A stretch of DNA of 64,000 bases from Christiangramia flava JLT2011 (GTDB lineage: Bacteria; Bacteroidota; Bacteroidia; Flavobacteriales; Flavobacteriaceae), in the NCBI RefSeq assembly GCF_001951155.1, contig NZ_CP016359.1:3744001-3808000 (forward strand). Direction: 5' to 3'. The position numbers and the translations under genes are program-made. Under the pieces are notes generated by a model. The model was not told the origin of the DNA. It saw only the letters and a list, made by a program, of their open reading frames with translations, and ran no database searches. Positions 17,327-26,181 of the stretch are shown here, one piece after another (positions within the stretch are counted from its first letter, which is position 1; every line of letters starts with the position of its first letter).

Positions 17327-17683
17327 CTAATGAGTATCATTATTAGCATTCCCACCTCCCAGCAAAAGAATTTCACTGGCTACTACTTCGGTTACGTATC
17401 TTTTTTCTCCCTCCTTATTTTCATAGGAGCGATTGGTTAGTTTACCTTCAATGGCAATTTCTTTGCCTTTGGCCACATAACTTTCTACGATTTCAGCGGT
17501 TTTACCCCAGGCTACGATGTTATGCCATTGAGTATCCTGTATTTTTTCGCCCTTTGAATTTTTATAAAATTCATTGGTAGCAATGGAGAAACTGGCTACT
17601 TTTTTACCACTTTCAAGATTCTTGATTTCCGGGGTCTGCCCCACATTTCCGATTAACTGAACTTTGTTTCTAAGCGTTTTCAT
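17327..17683 (-). CDS. ssb: Single-stranded DNA-binding protein
   Basis: The 118-residue protein is one OB-fold domain with the SSB features MKTLRNKVQLIGNVGQTPE, KVASFSIATNE, TQWHNIVAWGKTAE and GKEIAIEGKLTNRSY. It lacks the long glycine-rich linker and acidic tip of chromosomal housekeeping SSBs. That suits the short accessory SSBs carried by Bacteroidota islands next to radC-like genes. It binds single-stranded DNA during replication, repair or transfer. A structured inverted repeat lies 150-290 bp upstream, in the promoter-side gap. Confidence 0.93.
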   Translation of the reverse strand: MKTLRNKVQLIGNVGQTPEIKNLESGKKVASFSIATNEFYKNSKGEKIQDTQWHNIVAWGKTAEIVESYVAKGKEIAIEGKLTNRSYENKEGEKRYVTEVVASEILLLGGGNANNDTH

Positions 17684-17830
17684 AATTAAAAGATTTAAAG
17701 ATTAATAATTGATTTACTTATTATATCCGGAGCTTTTCTTTTTTGATTTTTTTGTTCTATTTCCGGATAATTTTGTTTTTATTGATTTCATCACGTTCTT
17801 ATTTTGATTTACTTCCTACAGAGCCGTATG

Positions 17831-17972
17831 CTGTTTCCTTTTTGATGCTGATACATTTTCAGCATATAGAATTAGAGAGGACTTATAAAAGGGCAGACGA
17901 AGTCAACCGGCTTATGCAGTCCGGCTAACTTCTATATGCTGGTATTTCGCATTTATAAAAAGGAAAAAACAG
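17831..17972 (-). other. Nested inverted repeat upstream of ssb (possible structured RNA)
   Basis: Outer arms at 17831-17870 and 17931-17972 pair imperfectly, with an exact 10-bp core (AGCATATAGA / TCTATATGCT). An inner stem pairs 17900-17910 with 17921-17931 around a 10-base loop. The two mismatches of the inner stem are C/A on the plus strand but become G-U wobbles on the minus strand, so a minus-strand transcript folds better. A competing local hairpin (ATGCTGA...TCAGCAT, about 17845-17866) uses the same bases as the outer core. The gap 17684-18257 holds no other clear gene. Confidence 0.5.
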
Positions 17973-17989
17973 TAACGGTTGAGAAGTAA

Positions 17990-18067
17990 ATGGAGAACGG
18001 GAAAATGAAAAACAAAACGGAAGAAGAAGAAATTGAAGATATCCTAACCCATAATTACATGTTGTAA
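17990..18067 (+). CDS. Possible 25-residue ORF
   Basis: An ATG directly after the inverted repeat opens a 25-residue, strongly charged frame (contains KTEEEEIEDI) ending at 18067. It may be the stub of a gene that was cut off, or chance. Nothing else supports it. Confidence 0.2.
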   Translation: MENGKMKNKTEEEEIEDILTHNYML

Positions 18068-18257
18068 ATCCGGAAATAGCAAATTTCTGGAATTTTTATC
18101 GAAACGAGAAGACATAGAGTCCTTAGGTGTTGATATAAAAACACTTATAGAGATTCATATTTTTGATATTATAATACAAGCAGTCTAATTCATCCAAACC
18201 GACTAAATTATCTATATATTTTCGCCCGTTAAAAAAATCTTCAAATAAGATCTAATT

Positions 18258-20234
18258 TTATTTCCAGTTCATATTCTGCAAACGGATTGCATTGAGGATA
18301 GCTAACATTGCAACTCCAACATCTGCAAATACCGCCTCCCACATTGTTGCCATTCCGAAAGCACCTAAGACCATAACGGCTATTTTAACACCAAATGCCA
18401 AAGCAATATTCTGCCACACAATTTTTCTAGTGGATCGGCCTATTTTAATGGCCTGTGCGATTTTAGAAGGCTGGTCTGTTTGAATGATGACATCTGCAGT
18501 TTCAATAGCTACATCGCTTCCCAAACCACCCATTGCTATGCTAACATCACTTGTTGCAAGGACGGGTGCATCGTTAATACCGTCACCTACAAAAGCAACT
18601 TTAACTCCTACCTGTTTTTTTAAAGATTCTACTTCATCGAGTTTATCTTCCGGTAACAATCCACCTATGGCCTGATCTAATCCTATTTCTCTACCAAGCT
18701 CTCTGGTAATACAATCCTTGTCGCCAGAGAGCATTATAATTTTCGATATTCCGGTTTTACGAATTTCTTTGATCGCTTGATGTGCATCTTCTTTCAGCTC
18801 ATCAGCTATAGTGACGTAACCAGCAAAATCACCATCAATAGCCACCAATATTACAGATTCTACAATTTTATTTATTTCAGTTGGAGATATGATATCGTGG
18901 GAATCCAATAGTTCTTTATTACCAATCAAAACAGATTTATCTGTAACTATTCCTTTTAATCCCTTTCCTGCAACCTCACTTACCTGGGATGCTTTATAAG
19001 CTGAATTATCTTTTTTATAATCCATGATAGCCTTAGCTATAGGATGAGTTGACTGTTCCTCTATCGCCCAGAGGTATTTCATTAATTCTTCTTCCGTAAC
19101 TTCAGGGCTACTTACAATTTCCTTTATTTTAAACACTCCTTTGGTAAGGGTCCCAGTTTTATCCAACACAACCGTATTTATCTTGGTCATGGTATCCAGA
19201 AAAGATGCGCCTTTAAAGAGGATTCCGTTACGAGACGCTGCACCCAAACCTCCGAAATAACCTAATGGGATAGAAATTACGAGAGCACACGGACATGAAA
19301 TTACCAGAAAAATTAATGCCTTATAAAACCAATCCTGGAATATATAATTATCAACAAAGAAGTAGGGTAGAAAGGTTAGGCCAATCGCAAGGAATACAAC
19401 TATTGGCGTATAAACCCTGGCGAATTTTCGGATGAATAATTCTGTTTTTGACTTACGGGCTGTGGCATTCTGAACCATATCCAGGATCTGGGCAATTGAA
19501 CTGTCCTTAAATTCCTTTGTGGTTTCAATTTGAATAACATCATTAAGATTAATGCTTCCGGCAAATACGGTTGAGCCTTTTGCGATAGTATCTGGTTTGC
19601 TTTCCCCTGTAAGGGCCGCCGTATTTAAGGAGGCTTTATGAGATAACAGTTTTCCATCCAATGGAACTTTCTCCCCTACCCGAACTTGAATTTTCGAACC
19701 AATTTTCACAGATTCAGGTGGCACCGAAACATAATTATTATTTTGATACAGTAAGGCTTCATTAGGTCTTACATCCAACAAGGCCTTGATATTTCCCTTA
19801 GCTTTTTTTACAGCAGAAGCCTGGAAAAGTTCCCCTACCGCATAGAATAACATTACTGCTACCCCTTCGGGGTATTGACCTATAATAAAAGCACCAATAG
19901 TGGCAATGGACATTAAAAGGAACTCTGTAAAGAAATCCCCATTTTTAATACTTTTCCAACCTTCCTTCATTACAGGTAAACCTACGGGTATATAGGCCAC
20001 AGCATACCAGAGGATTCTAATCCAGCTGGAAAAACGGGAAAATGTTCCCAGGTAATCTAATAGAATTCCTATAATTAAAAACAGGAAGCTAAAAATAGCT
20101 GGAATGTAAACATTAAAACTCGGTTTGTTTGCAACTAATTCTTCCTCATTACCAGCCATACTTCCGCAACAATCTTCTGATTCCTGAATGGAACAGGAAG
20201 TTTCTTCTGAAATAACTGAATTCTTTTCTTTCAT
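18258..20234 (-). CDS. Zn2+/Cd2+/Pb2+ P1B-2-type ATPase (CadA/ZntA-like)
   Basis: The 658-residue metal pump has a short cysteine-rich N-terminus (CSIQESEDCC) instead of an HMA domain. Eight transmembrane helices carry the metal-binding CPCALVISIPL motif and a C-terminal DVGVAMLAILNAIRL motif, both typical of the Zn/Cd/Pb subgroup. The actuator loop has TGES, the phosphorylation site is DKTGTLTKG and the hinge is GDGINDAP. It exports divalent soft metals from the cytoplasm. It is immediately preceded in its operon (5 bp) by a CDF transporter that has lost its 5' half, so the operon's original promoter is gone. Whether it is still transcribed is unclear. Confidence 0.93.
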   Translation of the reverse strand: MKEKNSVISEETSCSIQESEDCCGSMAGNEEELVANKPSFNVYIPAIFSFLFLIIGILLDYLGTFSRFSSWIRILWYAVAYIPVGLPVMKEGWKSIKNGDFFTEFLLMSIATIGAFIIGQYPEGVAVMLFYAVGELFQASAVKKAKGNIKALLDVRPNEALLYQNNNYVSVPPESVKIGSKIQVRVGEKVPLDGKLLSHKASLNTAALTGESKPDTIAKGSTVFAGSINLNDVIQIETTKEFKDSSIAQILDMVQNATARKSKTELFIRKFARVYTPIVVFLAIGLTFLPYFFVDNYIFQDWFYKALIFLVISCPCALVISIPLGYFGGLGAASRNGILFKGASFLDTMTKINTVVLDKTGTLTKGVFKIKEIVSSPEVTEEELMKYLWAIEEQSTHPIAKAIMDYKKDNSAYKASQVSEVAGKGLKGIVTDKSVLIGNKELLDSHDIISPTEINKIVESVILVAIDGDFAGYVTIADELKEDAHQAIKEIRKTGISKIIMLSGDKDCITRELGREIGLDQAIGGLLPEDKLDEVESLKKQVGVKVAFVGDGINDAPVLATSDVSIAMGGLGSDVAIETADVIIQTDQPSKIAQAIKIGRSTRKIVWQNIALAFGVKIAVMVLGAFGMATMWEAVFADVGVAMLAILNAIRLQNMNWK

Positions 20235-20239
20235 AACTT

Positions 20240-20674
20240 CTAATTAGTATCTAATTCCTGATAAGGGTGGTATTCTTTATCTCCAAATTCTTTTTCTATC
20301 TGAATGGTAGTATGGGTTATTTTAAATTTATTGCGTAGCTGATTACGGATATCATATAGAAATTGATCTTCATATCCGTTGGGAACTACTAAATGGGTAG
20401 AGAGGGCAGTTTCAGTTGTACTCATAGCCCATATATGTAAATCGTGAACGTCCTCTACCCCATCAATATCCATTAAAAATTCCTCAACTTCGTCGATATC
20501 AATATTTTTTGGAACCGCGTCTATGGCTATTTTAACCGAATCACGAAGTAGTCCCCAGGAACTATATAAAATAACCAGTACAATTATTAAACTTAGCGCA
20601 GGATCTATCCAGTTTAATCCGGTGTATTTGATGACGAGATCACCAAGCAGGCTGACAAAGACTGCGATGGCGAT
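20240..20674 (-). pseudogene. 5'-truncated CDF (CzcD-like) cation efflux gene
   Basis: The frame is open from 20674 down to the stop at 20240 and encodes the last 144 residues of a cation diffusion facilitator. Transmembrane helix 5 (AIAVFVSLLGDLVIKYTG) is followed by NWIDPALSL, helix 6, and the cytoplasmic domain with VEDVHDLHIWAMST and HTTIQIE. About 150-160 N-terminal residues, including four helices and the first HxxxD site, are missing. A stop codon lies directly upstream of the break at 20675. The break point is the junction with unrelated DNA. An internal ATG at 20473 could give only a soluble 77-residue domain. Confidence 0.85.
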
Positions 20675-20707
20675 TTATGTAATGTTCTTATTTATAAATT
20701 ATCATTT

Positions 20708-20935
20708 TTATTCTGTAACCCTTCTATTTACCCATTCCATTTCTGTGCCTTCCTTACACTGTGCATCTATACTGTCACTGCCAAATTTCTTGATTAACGG
20801 GTTTTAAAGATCCGCCATTTCACATTTTAGATGGCTGTAAAATGTAACCGTATCATTGCCTTCATCTGATCTATACTGTAAGCATTTAATTGGTTTAACT
20901 TTAAACCTTGCAAGAACCGGATGGGAAAATTGGTT
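20708..20935 (-). pseudogene. Decayed coding fragment with in-frame stop
   Basis: In one minus-strand frame, about 45 residues including KCLQYRSDEGNDTVTFYSHL end at a stop. The same frame then reads on as IKKFGSDSIDAQCKEG to a second stop at 20708. The composition is protein-like on both sides of the stop, and there is no start codon. I do not recognise the family. The rest of the gap 20675-21025 shows nothing. Confidence 0.35.
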
Positions 20936-21025
20936 TTATTTGTAGAAGCAGTTGAAAACGAAAACAGCCAATAACCTGTAACCTTTATTTAAAGGCAGCA
21001 TGCCTATATCAAATGCAGTCATTTG

Positions 21026-21589
21026 TTAATTTTCAATATTCTTGGTTTCCTCATCTAACTTGCCTTCAAATTTTGGCACAGGTCTATTTCGCCTTTCACT
21101 TTCGGTTTCAACAATTCCGTTCTTACGTATATCCTTAATCAACCACTGCATTTCCATAATTTCCCTACGCTGTGCCTTTATGATTTCATCGGCAAGTTTC
21201 CTAACCCTGACATCTTTTATTTGAGACCGTTCGCTAGTTAAAATGGCTATAGAGTGATGGGGTATCATTCCTTCCATGTAGTCAACACCTGTAACAGTTA
21301 CTTGGCTTCGGACTAGCCATATTCCACTTGCAATCAATAAAACACCCAAACCTAAAACCAAAACATTCTTTTTTCGGTCCTTGTACATTTGTAGCATGTA
21401 CAGCAGCATAATTATGACCATTGACCCGCCCATAATCAGTGTCATAAAAAACCTAGTCTCGCTGTACCAGAAATGATCTATAATCTGATATGAATGCGTG
21501 TACATTAAAAAAAACATTGCGACCATTGAGGTTGCAATCATTGCAAAAAATTTACCGTATTTTCCTTTGTTGTTCTGTTTGTTTTCCAT
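21026..21589 (-). CDS. DUF305 membrane protein
   Basis: The 187-residue protein has three N-terminal helices (about 14-33, 45-65 and 75-93) and a C-terminal DUF305 helix bundle with the hallmark MEGMIPHHSIAI (about residue 104). This is a ferritin-like or four-helix motif with paired histidines and methionines. DUF305 proteins are common in copper and silver resistance clusters and are suspected of metal binding; the mechanism is unknown. A 24-residue remnant resembling the N-terminus of a similar protein lies just upstream. Confidence 0.82.
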   Translation of the reverse strand: MENKQNNKGKYGKFFAMIATSMVAMFFLMYTHSYQIIDHFWYSETRFFMTLIMGGSMVIIMLLYMLQMYKDRKKNVLVLGLGVLLIASGIWLVRSQVTVTGVDYMEGMIPHHSIAILTSERSQIKDVRVRKLADEIIKAQRREIMEMQWLIKDIRKNGIVETESERRNRPVPKFEGKLDEETKNIEN

Positions 21590-21640
21590 TTTGTTTAAAT
21601 TTAAAATTAAAGATTTAGTTAATGAGTGGTATACACATCG

Positions 21641-21715
21641 TTAAAAAAAGTAAGCGAGCATCCCTACAAATTTTGTGTATTGATTTTTCTTTTTGTAGTC
21701 ATTTGAATTTTCCAT
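21641..21715 (-). pseudogene. 24-residue remnant resembling the start of a DUF305 protein
   Basis: ATG at 21715 opens MENSNDYKKKNQYTKF then VGMLAYFF and stops. This resembles the N-terminus of the neighbouring DUF305 gene (MENKQNNKGKYGKFFAM), suggesting a duplicated and broken copy. Too short for certainty. Confidence 0.35.
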
Positions 21716-21736
21716 AGTAGTTAAATTTATAGTTAA

Positions 21737-22446
21737 TTATTTCCGTTTTGTTTTAATTATTTTTCTAATAGTTGGTGAACTGGTGTACCAAAGTAGAAAT
21801 TCACTTAAAACTGTTATCAAGCCTAAAAGCGAGAAAGCTCTTAGCACTATTGTATTAAAATTATCTAGTCTTTGGTATTCCATCGTATGGGTCATCCAGA
21901 GAAAATCGAACCAACGCCAATCGCGATGACGTACTGCTTGAAAAGCTCCATTCTCATTCGCCACGTAGGCTTTTAAATTTTCATCGGTATTATATGAAAT
22001 CTCATAAGCTGGTAGAGGTCTTCCAAGGTACTCCTGGTGATCGCCTACAGATTCAATCCGTTGTATCTGGTCAAATTCTAAATCGGTCAACATATCGCGT
22101 TCTTCCACTTTAATTGCTTCTTGTTCTGTGAACTCTTTTTCCTTGCTTTTGTATGCACATTATAAAGTTCAGGCTCATTAATCCAGTAATCGGATCATCC
22201 GCTATTTCAAAAAATTCTAATGATTGAATGGGTTCCTTAATATTTGGTTGAGAACTTCCCAATAAATCTGAAAATGCATTTTGTTCAGGAATCTCTTTTT
22301 TTAAAATGATCACCGTGTATTTCATCGATCTCCGTCCAACTGAAATAGATACCGCTTATTGTCCACATCAAAAACTGTATGCGTAGGAAGATGCCCAAAT
22401 AGCGATGTGCCATTCTAATTTTTAGGACTGTTTTTCTTTTGACCAT
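21737..22446 (-). pseudogene. PepSY-domain membrane protein with multiple frameshifts
   Basis: The gene can be followed through all three frames. It starts at 22446 (MVKRKTVLKIRMAHRYLGIF) and runs through a transmembrane helix with MWTISGIYFSW. It shifts at a run of seven T (22296-22302), continues with EIPEQNAFSDLLGSSQPN, shifts again near 22185 (INEPELYNVHTK) and near 22150. It then ends with TEQEAIKVEERDMLTDLEFDQ, a PepSY region and a final helix. The C-terminal 123 residues remain open from 22108. PepSY-TM proteins occur beside copper ATPases. Its start overlaps the end of the CopA fragment, as in an intact operon. Confidence 0.75.
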
Positions 22447-22532
22447 TTAGCAATCAATTTTTTTGTTCGTAATTGTAGGGCATTCGCAGTTACCGATACC
22501 GAACTAAAACTCATTGCCAGTGCAGCTATCAT
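22422..22532 (-). pseudogene. C-terminal fragment of a copper P1B-type ATPase (CopA)
   Basis: The frame MIAALAMSFSSVSVTANAL followed by a basic tail is the unmistakable last helix of Cu+-ATPases, with the MxxSS metal-binding motif. Only 36 residues remain. The upstream boundary lies near 22535-22545, where the sequence passes into an unrelated truncated gene. Confidence 0.8.
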
Positions 22533-22770
22533 CGTGAGAGTAACAATCCCTTAACTCCTTTTTTGATGAAATGGTGTAAAGACTACTGCTATCATCAGTA
22601 TTGCTCATTCCTTCAAAACGATGAATCTCATCCACATCGAAATCCTCCGTATGCAACTTTAATTTTAATGCCCTACATTGAATGTGTCCCGTACATAAAT
22701 TAAAATCATAGGCATAACCATGCTCTTGCAAATAATTAATTATTTGAAAAAGGGTGTCGAATGTTTTCAC
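22504..22770 (-). pseudogene. Truncated small flavobacterial protein (PRPP-synthetase-annotated family)
   Basis: The first 75 residues (MKTFDTLFQIINYLQEHGYAYDF, then FDVDEIHRFEGMSNTDDSS) match a family of about 100-residue cytoplasmic flavobacterial proteins, often labelled phosphoribosylpyrophosphate synthetase although they lack that enzyme's fold. The conserved end (a glycine-rich KGVLVNAYG-like stretch) is lost. Near 22560 a run of six A suggests a one-base shift, and beyond about 22545 the DNA belongs to the CopA fragment. The printed 88-residue frame therefore ends in foreign sequence. Confidence 0.6.
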
Positions 22771-22808
22771 AGCTACGATTTTTTAAGAAACGTATTCATA
22801 AATTCATT

Positions 22809-23288
22809 TTATTTTACGTTTCTGGAAGACGAATGCATTTTGGTAATCTTCCATTGGCTGTCAATTTTTTTAAGGATTGAGGTTGCCACACCTTTTTTCT
22901 TTATTGTTCGACTATTTCCCTTGTCGTCAGGTTTAATGACGATTGTATAAACATATGTTTCGGTAGTGAAGGCGTAGGGTACATCTAACTTGGCATCGAT
23001 TTCATAATCTGAAAACTCAAATTTTTCGAAATGCCCCAATTCTGGCCCCAAATGATGCTCAATATAATGAGCATAGGTTCCTTCAACACCACCAGATTCA
23101 AATACTTCCGATTCTTCTGTAAACAGGTCAAAAGTACCTTCGGTGCTTAAGTTTTGTAGCGCATCCTTGTAGGTTTTCATCACATTTATGACTGCCTCTT
23201 TTTCGATATTCGTTTCATTTTGACCATATCCCAATGCTGTTACAATTAGAAATAGTGCTAAGATTGTTTTAAGATTTGATGTTTTCAT
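22809..23288 (-). CDS. Exported NTF2-like (SnoaL/DUF4440) protein
   Basis: The 159-residue protein has a signal peptide ending near GYG and an NTF2-like fold: an N-terminal helix with AVINVMKTYKDALQN, then FTEESEVFESGG, then strands to WKITKMHSSSRNVK. Such proteins often bind small hydrophobic ligands or act as isomerase-like folds. No catalytic residues can be assigned with confidence. It lies 16 bp downstream of a K+ channel gene and belongs to an apparent operon with the GltB-like and DUF2231 genes. Confidence 0.75.
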   Translation of the reverse strand: MKTSNLKTILALFLIVTALGYGQNETNIEKEAVINVMKTYKDALQNLSTEGTFDLFTEESEVFESGGVEGTYAHYIEHHLGPELGHFEKFEFSDYEIDAKLDVPYAFTTETYVYTIVIKPDDKGNSRTIKKKGVATSILKKIDSQWKITKMHSSSRNVK

Positions 23289-23304
23289 AAAATTTGATTT
23301 TTGG

Positions 23305-23847
23305 TTATTTATTTACTTTAATCCTATTTACATTGGCAATACCAAACACCAATACAAAAAATCGTACAGTGACCTCTAATATGACCAATGTTTTTGCGAT
23401 TATGCTTATAGGTACTATGTCACCATAGCCTACCGAGGAAAATGTAATTAAGCTGAAATAAAACATATCAAAAAATGATAGGGTATTAGCTGGATTGCCA
23501 CCGTATTTAAAATGGGAAGGCTCTATTAGATATAGTGCACCATAGTCAACTGAAAAAGAAATTACGATAAGCGCAATCAAGTATCCAAAAAGGGTCAATA
23601 CGTGGATTAAGATATGGCTTTGCCCAATGATTTTCATCAGTTGATTGAAAGCTAAAGCAATGATAAACCCGATTTTGGTTATTGTTAGGCATATCAATAT
23701 TATTTCTGCAATTGCTACTTCAAGTTTGGGCACCAAATAGACTTGCATCGCGCTGGCAATAAGTACAACAGCTATCACATATTTTGAACTGTTGAATAAC
23801 TGCCCGTAAAAAGCGGTTGTTGTTTCTATGTCTTTTTCCTTGCTCAT
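23305..23847 (-). CDS. Potassium channel family protein
   Basis: The 180-residue membrane protein has about four helices. The pore loop ITFSSVGYGDIVP (about residue 145) holds a K+ channel selectivity filter in its GYG form. There is no attached RCK or cyclic-nucleotide domain. It starts directly after the stop of the GltB-like gene (23848). It probably conducts K+ across the inner membrane; a link to metal stress is only suggested by location. Confidence 0.85.
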   Translation of the reverse strand: MSKEKDIETTTAFYGQLFNSSKYVIAVVLIASAMQVYLVPKLEVAIAEIILICLTITKIGFIIALAFNQLMKIIGQSHILIHVLTLFGYLIALIVISFSVDYGALYLIEPSHFKYGGNPANTLSFFDMFYFSLITFSSVGYGDIVPISIIAKTLVILEVTVRFFVLVFGIANVNRIKVNK

Positions 23848-25347
23848 TTATTGGTTATCTACATATATTTCGTCATAGGTTAATGTTTGGTTCTCCCTTA
23901 CTTTTTTCAGTATATATTTTTTGTCTATATCCGTTCTGTCTTTTAATCCCATTGACCTTAACAATTCAGCGAATGCTTTTATCGTATTCTTGTGATAATT
24001 CGCCACTTTTGTCTTTTTATCATCTACAACGAGAGATGCTACCCGTGTTGGGTTCATTGTGGTAATACCGGTTGGACAGGTATCAAGGTTGCATTTTAGT
24101 GATTGAACACAGCCCAATGCGAACATCATACCCCTGGCACTATAACAGGCATCGGCCCCGAGCGCCAGCATTCGATAGATCTCAAAGGCTGATATAACTT
24201 TTCCCGCCGCCATTATCTTTATCTCTTCTCGAAGTTTGTGTTTTCTTAATACTTTATCGGCAAAATGTACCGCTTCGACAATTGGGGTTCCTGCCCAGTG
24301 CAATGATTCCATATGGGCAGCACCAGAGCCACCTTCGGCACCATCAATAGCGATAAAATCGGGATAATTGCCTATCCTCGAAAATGAGCTAATCATATTC
24401 TCAAACTCATCTTTCTGACCGATACATAATTTGATTCCTATAGGCTTTCCAACACTCAATTCCCTTAATTCTTGAATGAACGATAGCATTTCTTCATCGT
24501 TGCCAAATGCAGCGTGGTGCGGTGGTGATAGTATTTCGGTACCCTGCTCAACATCTCTATACTTTGCTATATCCGCAGTGTTCTTCTTTGCGGGTAGTAT
24601 AGCCCCAAAACCGGGTTTGGCACCTTGGGAAATTTTTATCTCAATCATTTTAACCACCTCTTCGGTCGCAATTTCCTTAAATTTTTTGGTATCGAAATTT
24701 CCATCTTCGGTACGACACCCGAAATAGCCCGTTCCAAATTGAAAAATAATATCCGCACCATATTTCTTGTGATAGGGGGTAAAACCGCCTTCGCCAGTAT
24801 TTTGGGCAAAGCCTGCGATTTTTGCACCGCCATTAAAGGCAAGGGTCGCATTTTTGCTTATGGAACCATAGCTCATTCCAGCCAGATTTAGGATGCTTGC
24901 AGAATAGGGTCTGGAACATTTTGAACTGCCTATGGTAACCCTGAAATCATCTTTGATTTCCTTTGCAGGATACGTGGAATGGGTAAACCATTCGCGACCA
25001 ACTTCGTCATACGGAATCTGCGTTCCAAAGGGTTGGTTTTTGGCCGCGTCCTCGGCACGTTTATAAACAATTTCTTTCTGTATCCAATTGAAAGGTTTTC
25101 CCTCTGTTCTATTCAATAAAACCGTTTCTTGAACGACGTGACGTTGTTTTTCCAATATATTGGTAATTCTTCCCAGCAGAGGATAGGTGCGTCTTATATT
25201 ATTGGATTTTTGAAAATAATCTATTAGACCCAAAAATAGAATTGGAAGTAGTATCAAAGCCAACCACCACAAAAATGGGTATAGAATGATTATGGCGGCT
25301 AACGCCAAAACCAATATGATGCTCGTAATAACAAATCCATTTCTCAT
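23848..25347 (-). CDS. Membrane-anchored FMN-binding glutamate synthase-like protein
   Basis: I place the start at 25347 (MRNGFVITSI), because a longer frame to 25437 would overlap the DUF2231 gene. The 499-residue protein has two N-terminal helices, then a GltB-type FMN/Fe-S barrel. Visible features are LAGMSYGSISKNA, GAEGGSGAAHMESL, the flavin-site MAAGKVISA and the three-cysteine cluster CVQSLKCNLDTCPTG for a 3Fe-4S centre. The glutaminase domain is missing, so it is not a normal glutamate synthase. The reaction of this branch is unknown. A redox role at the membrane is likely. Confidence 0.85.
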   Translation of the reverse strand: MRNGFVITSIILVLALAAIIILYPFLWWLALILLPILFLGLIDYFQKSNNIRRTYPLLGRITNILEKQRHVVQETVLLNRTEGKPFNWIQKEIVYKRAEDAAKNQPFGTQIPYDEVGREWFTHSTYPAKEIKDDFRVTIGSSKCSRPYSASILNLAGMSYGSISKNATLAFNGGAKIAGFAQNTGEGGFTPYHKKYGADIIFQFGTGYFGCRTEDGNFDTKKFKEIATEEVVKMIEIKISQGAKPGFGAILPAKKNTADIAKYRDVEQGTEILSPPHHAAFGNDEEMLSFIQELRELSVGKPIGIKLCIGQKDEFENMISSFSRIGNYPDFIAIDGAEGGSGAAHMESLHWAGTPIVEAVHFADKVLRKHKLREEIKIMAAGKVISAFEIYRMLALGADACYSARGMMFALGCVQSLKCNLDTCPTGITTMNPTRVASLVVDDKKTKVANYHKNTIKAFAELLRSMGLKDRTDIDKKYILKKVRENQTLTYDEIYVDNQ

Positions 25348-25354
25348 TTTATTT

Positions 25355-26068
25355 TTAATGTGAGTGGCCACCACTTTCATTATGCCCTTCTTCGGCTTCA
25401 TTACCCAAATATTTCCCTTGTGGGCCAACCCCTTCAATATACACTAGTTGTGCACCATAATGACCGGCCTGAGAGACGGAAAAGGCCGAAAAAGCCATCA
25501 CCAACAACACAGCAATCTCAAAGCCCCGTTTTAGTTTTAACCAGAACAGGCTAATAACTTTCAAAACTGCTGCCAATGCACTCGACCAGATCGTCCAGTT
25601 GGCGTATTTATCGTGCTGTTCCAATACTTTTTTGGCCATTTCGGTAAGTCCCTCGGTATGTGGATGGACCAACGTACCCGCCGCATAAGCGCCAATGAAG
25701 CCTGAACCTATAACCAATAATATGACCCAGTCCAGCGAACGTTTCAACACAAATAGTTGAATCAGTTGCAATATGACAGCGAACAGCAACAGCACAATAG
25801 GGAAATGCACGACCATTGGGTGCAGGTTTGGAAATTCATCGAAATTAGCTTTAGTATTGGCTTGTAAGGTGGGAACAGAGTTACTTGCATCCACAGTTAC
25901 ATCGGCTTCCTCATTTTTTATTTCTGTCCTTGTATTAGAACTTCTAGAATTATTTGCGGCAAACACAATCGATAAAATGCCAGCGTACGCAAAAATTATT
26001 AAAGTGAAAAATAGTTGTTTGGTTTCATTCCTATAGTTTTTAATTAGTTTCCTGTTAATTGCAGCCAT
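25355..26068 (-). CDS. DUF2231 membrane protein
   Basis: The 237-residue protein has an N-terminal anchor or signal (about 18-38), a linker, then the DUF2231 core: NLHPMVVHFPIVLLLF, three further helices and AGTLVHPHTEG. The conserved histidines (HPMVVHFP) resemble haem or quinone sites in related cytochrome-like domains, but no cofactor is proven. The tail is histidine-rich (GHNESGGHSH). It ends 7 bp before the GltB-like start and overlaps the small upstream gene by 25 bp, so they form one operon. Confidence 0.8.
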   Translation of the reverse strand: MAAINRKLIKNYRNETKQLFFTLIIFAYAGILSIVFAANNSRSSNTRTEIKNEEADVTVDASNSVPTLQANTKANFDEFPNLHPMVVHFPIVLLLFAVILQLIQLFVLKRSLDWVILLVIGSGFIGAYAAGTLVHPHTEGLTEMAKKVLEQHDKYANWTIWSSALAAVLKVISLFWLKLKRGFEIAVLLVMAFSAFSVSQAGHYGAQLVYIEGVGPQGKYLGNEAEEGHNESGGHSH

Positions 26069-26181
26069 AAAGCCGCCATAATTATAAGGGCTATAATGCC
26101 ATAAATGATATAGTTGAACGATTTTTTAAAGCCACTTATCTTTTGTTCTTTTTCATTTCTTATTTTGCAACAATCTTTCAT
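26044..26181 (-). CDS. Small single-helix membrane protein
   Basis: The likely start is 26181 (MKDCCKIRNEKEQ), giving 45 residues. It has an N-terminal CC pair, a basic stretch and one helix (YIIYGIIALIIMAALWLQL). The 25-bp overlap with the DUF2231 gene suggests translational coupling. The family is unknown; a small subunit or metal-binding peptide of the same membrane complex is possible. Confidence 0.5.
   Translation of the reverse strand: MKDCCKIRNEKEQKISGFKKSFNYIIYGIIALIIMAALWLQLTGN

Noticed and set aside
17743..17928. 61-codon plus-strand frame in the gap upstream of ssb
   Set aside because: It runs through the inverted-repeat structure, with a low-complexity hydrophobic start and no support; better explained as noncoding.
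17831..17972. Retron msr-msd or integron attC site
   Set aside because: No reverse transcriptase or integrase gene is adjacent and the core bases do not fit attC.
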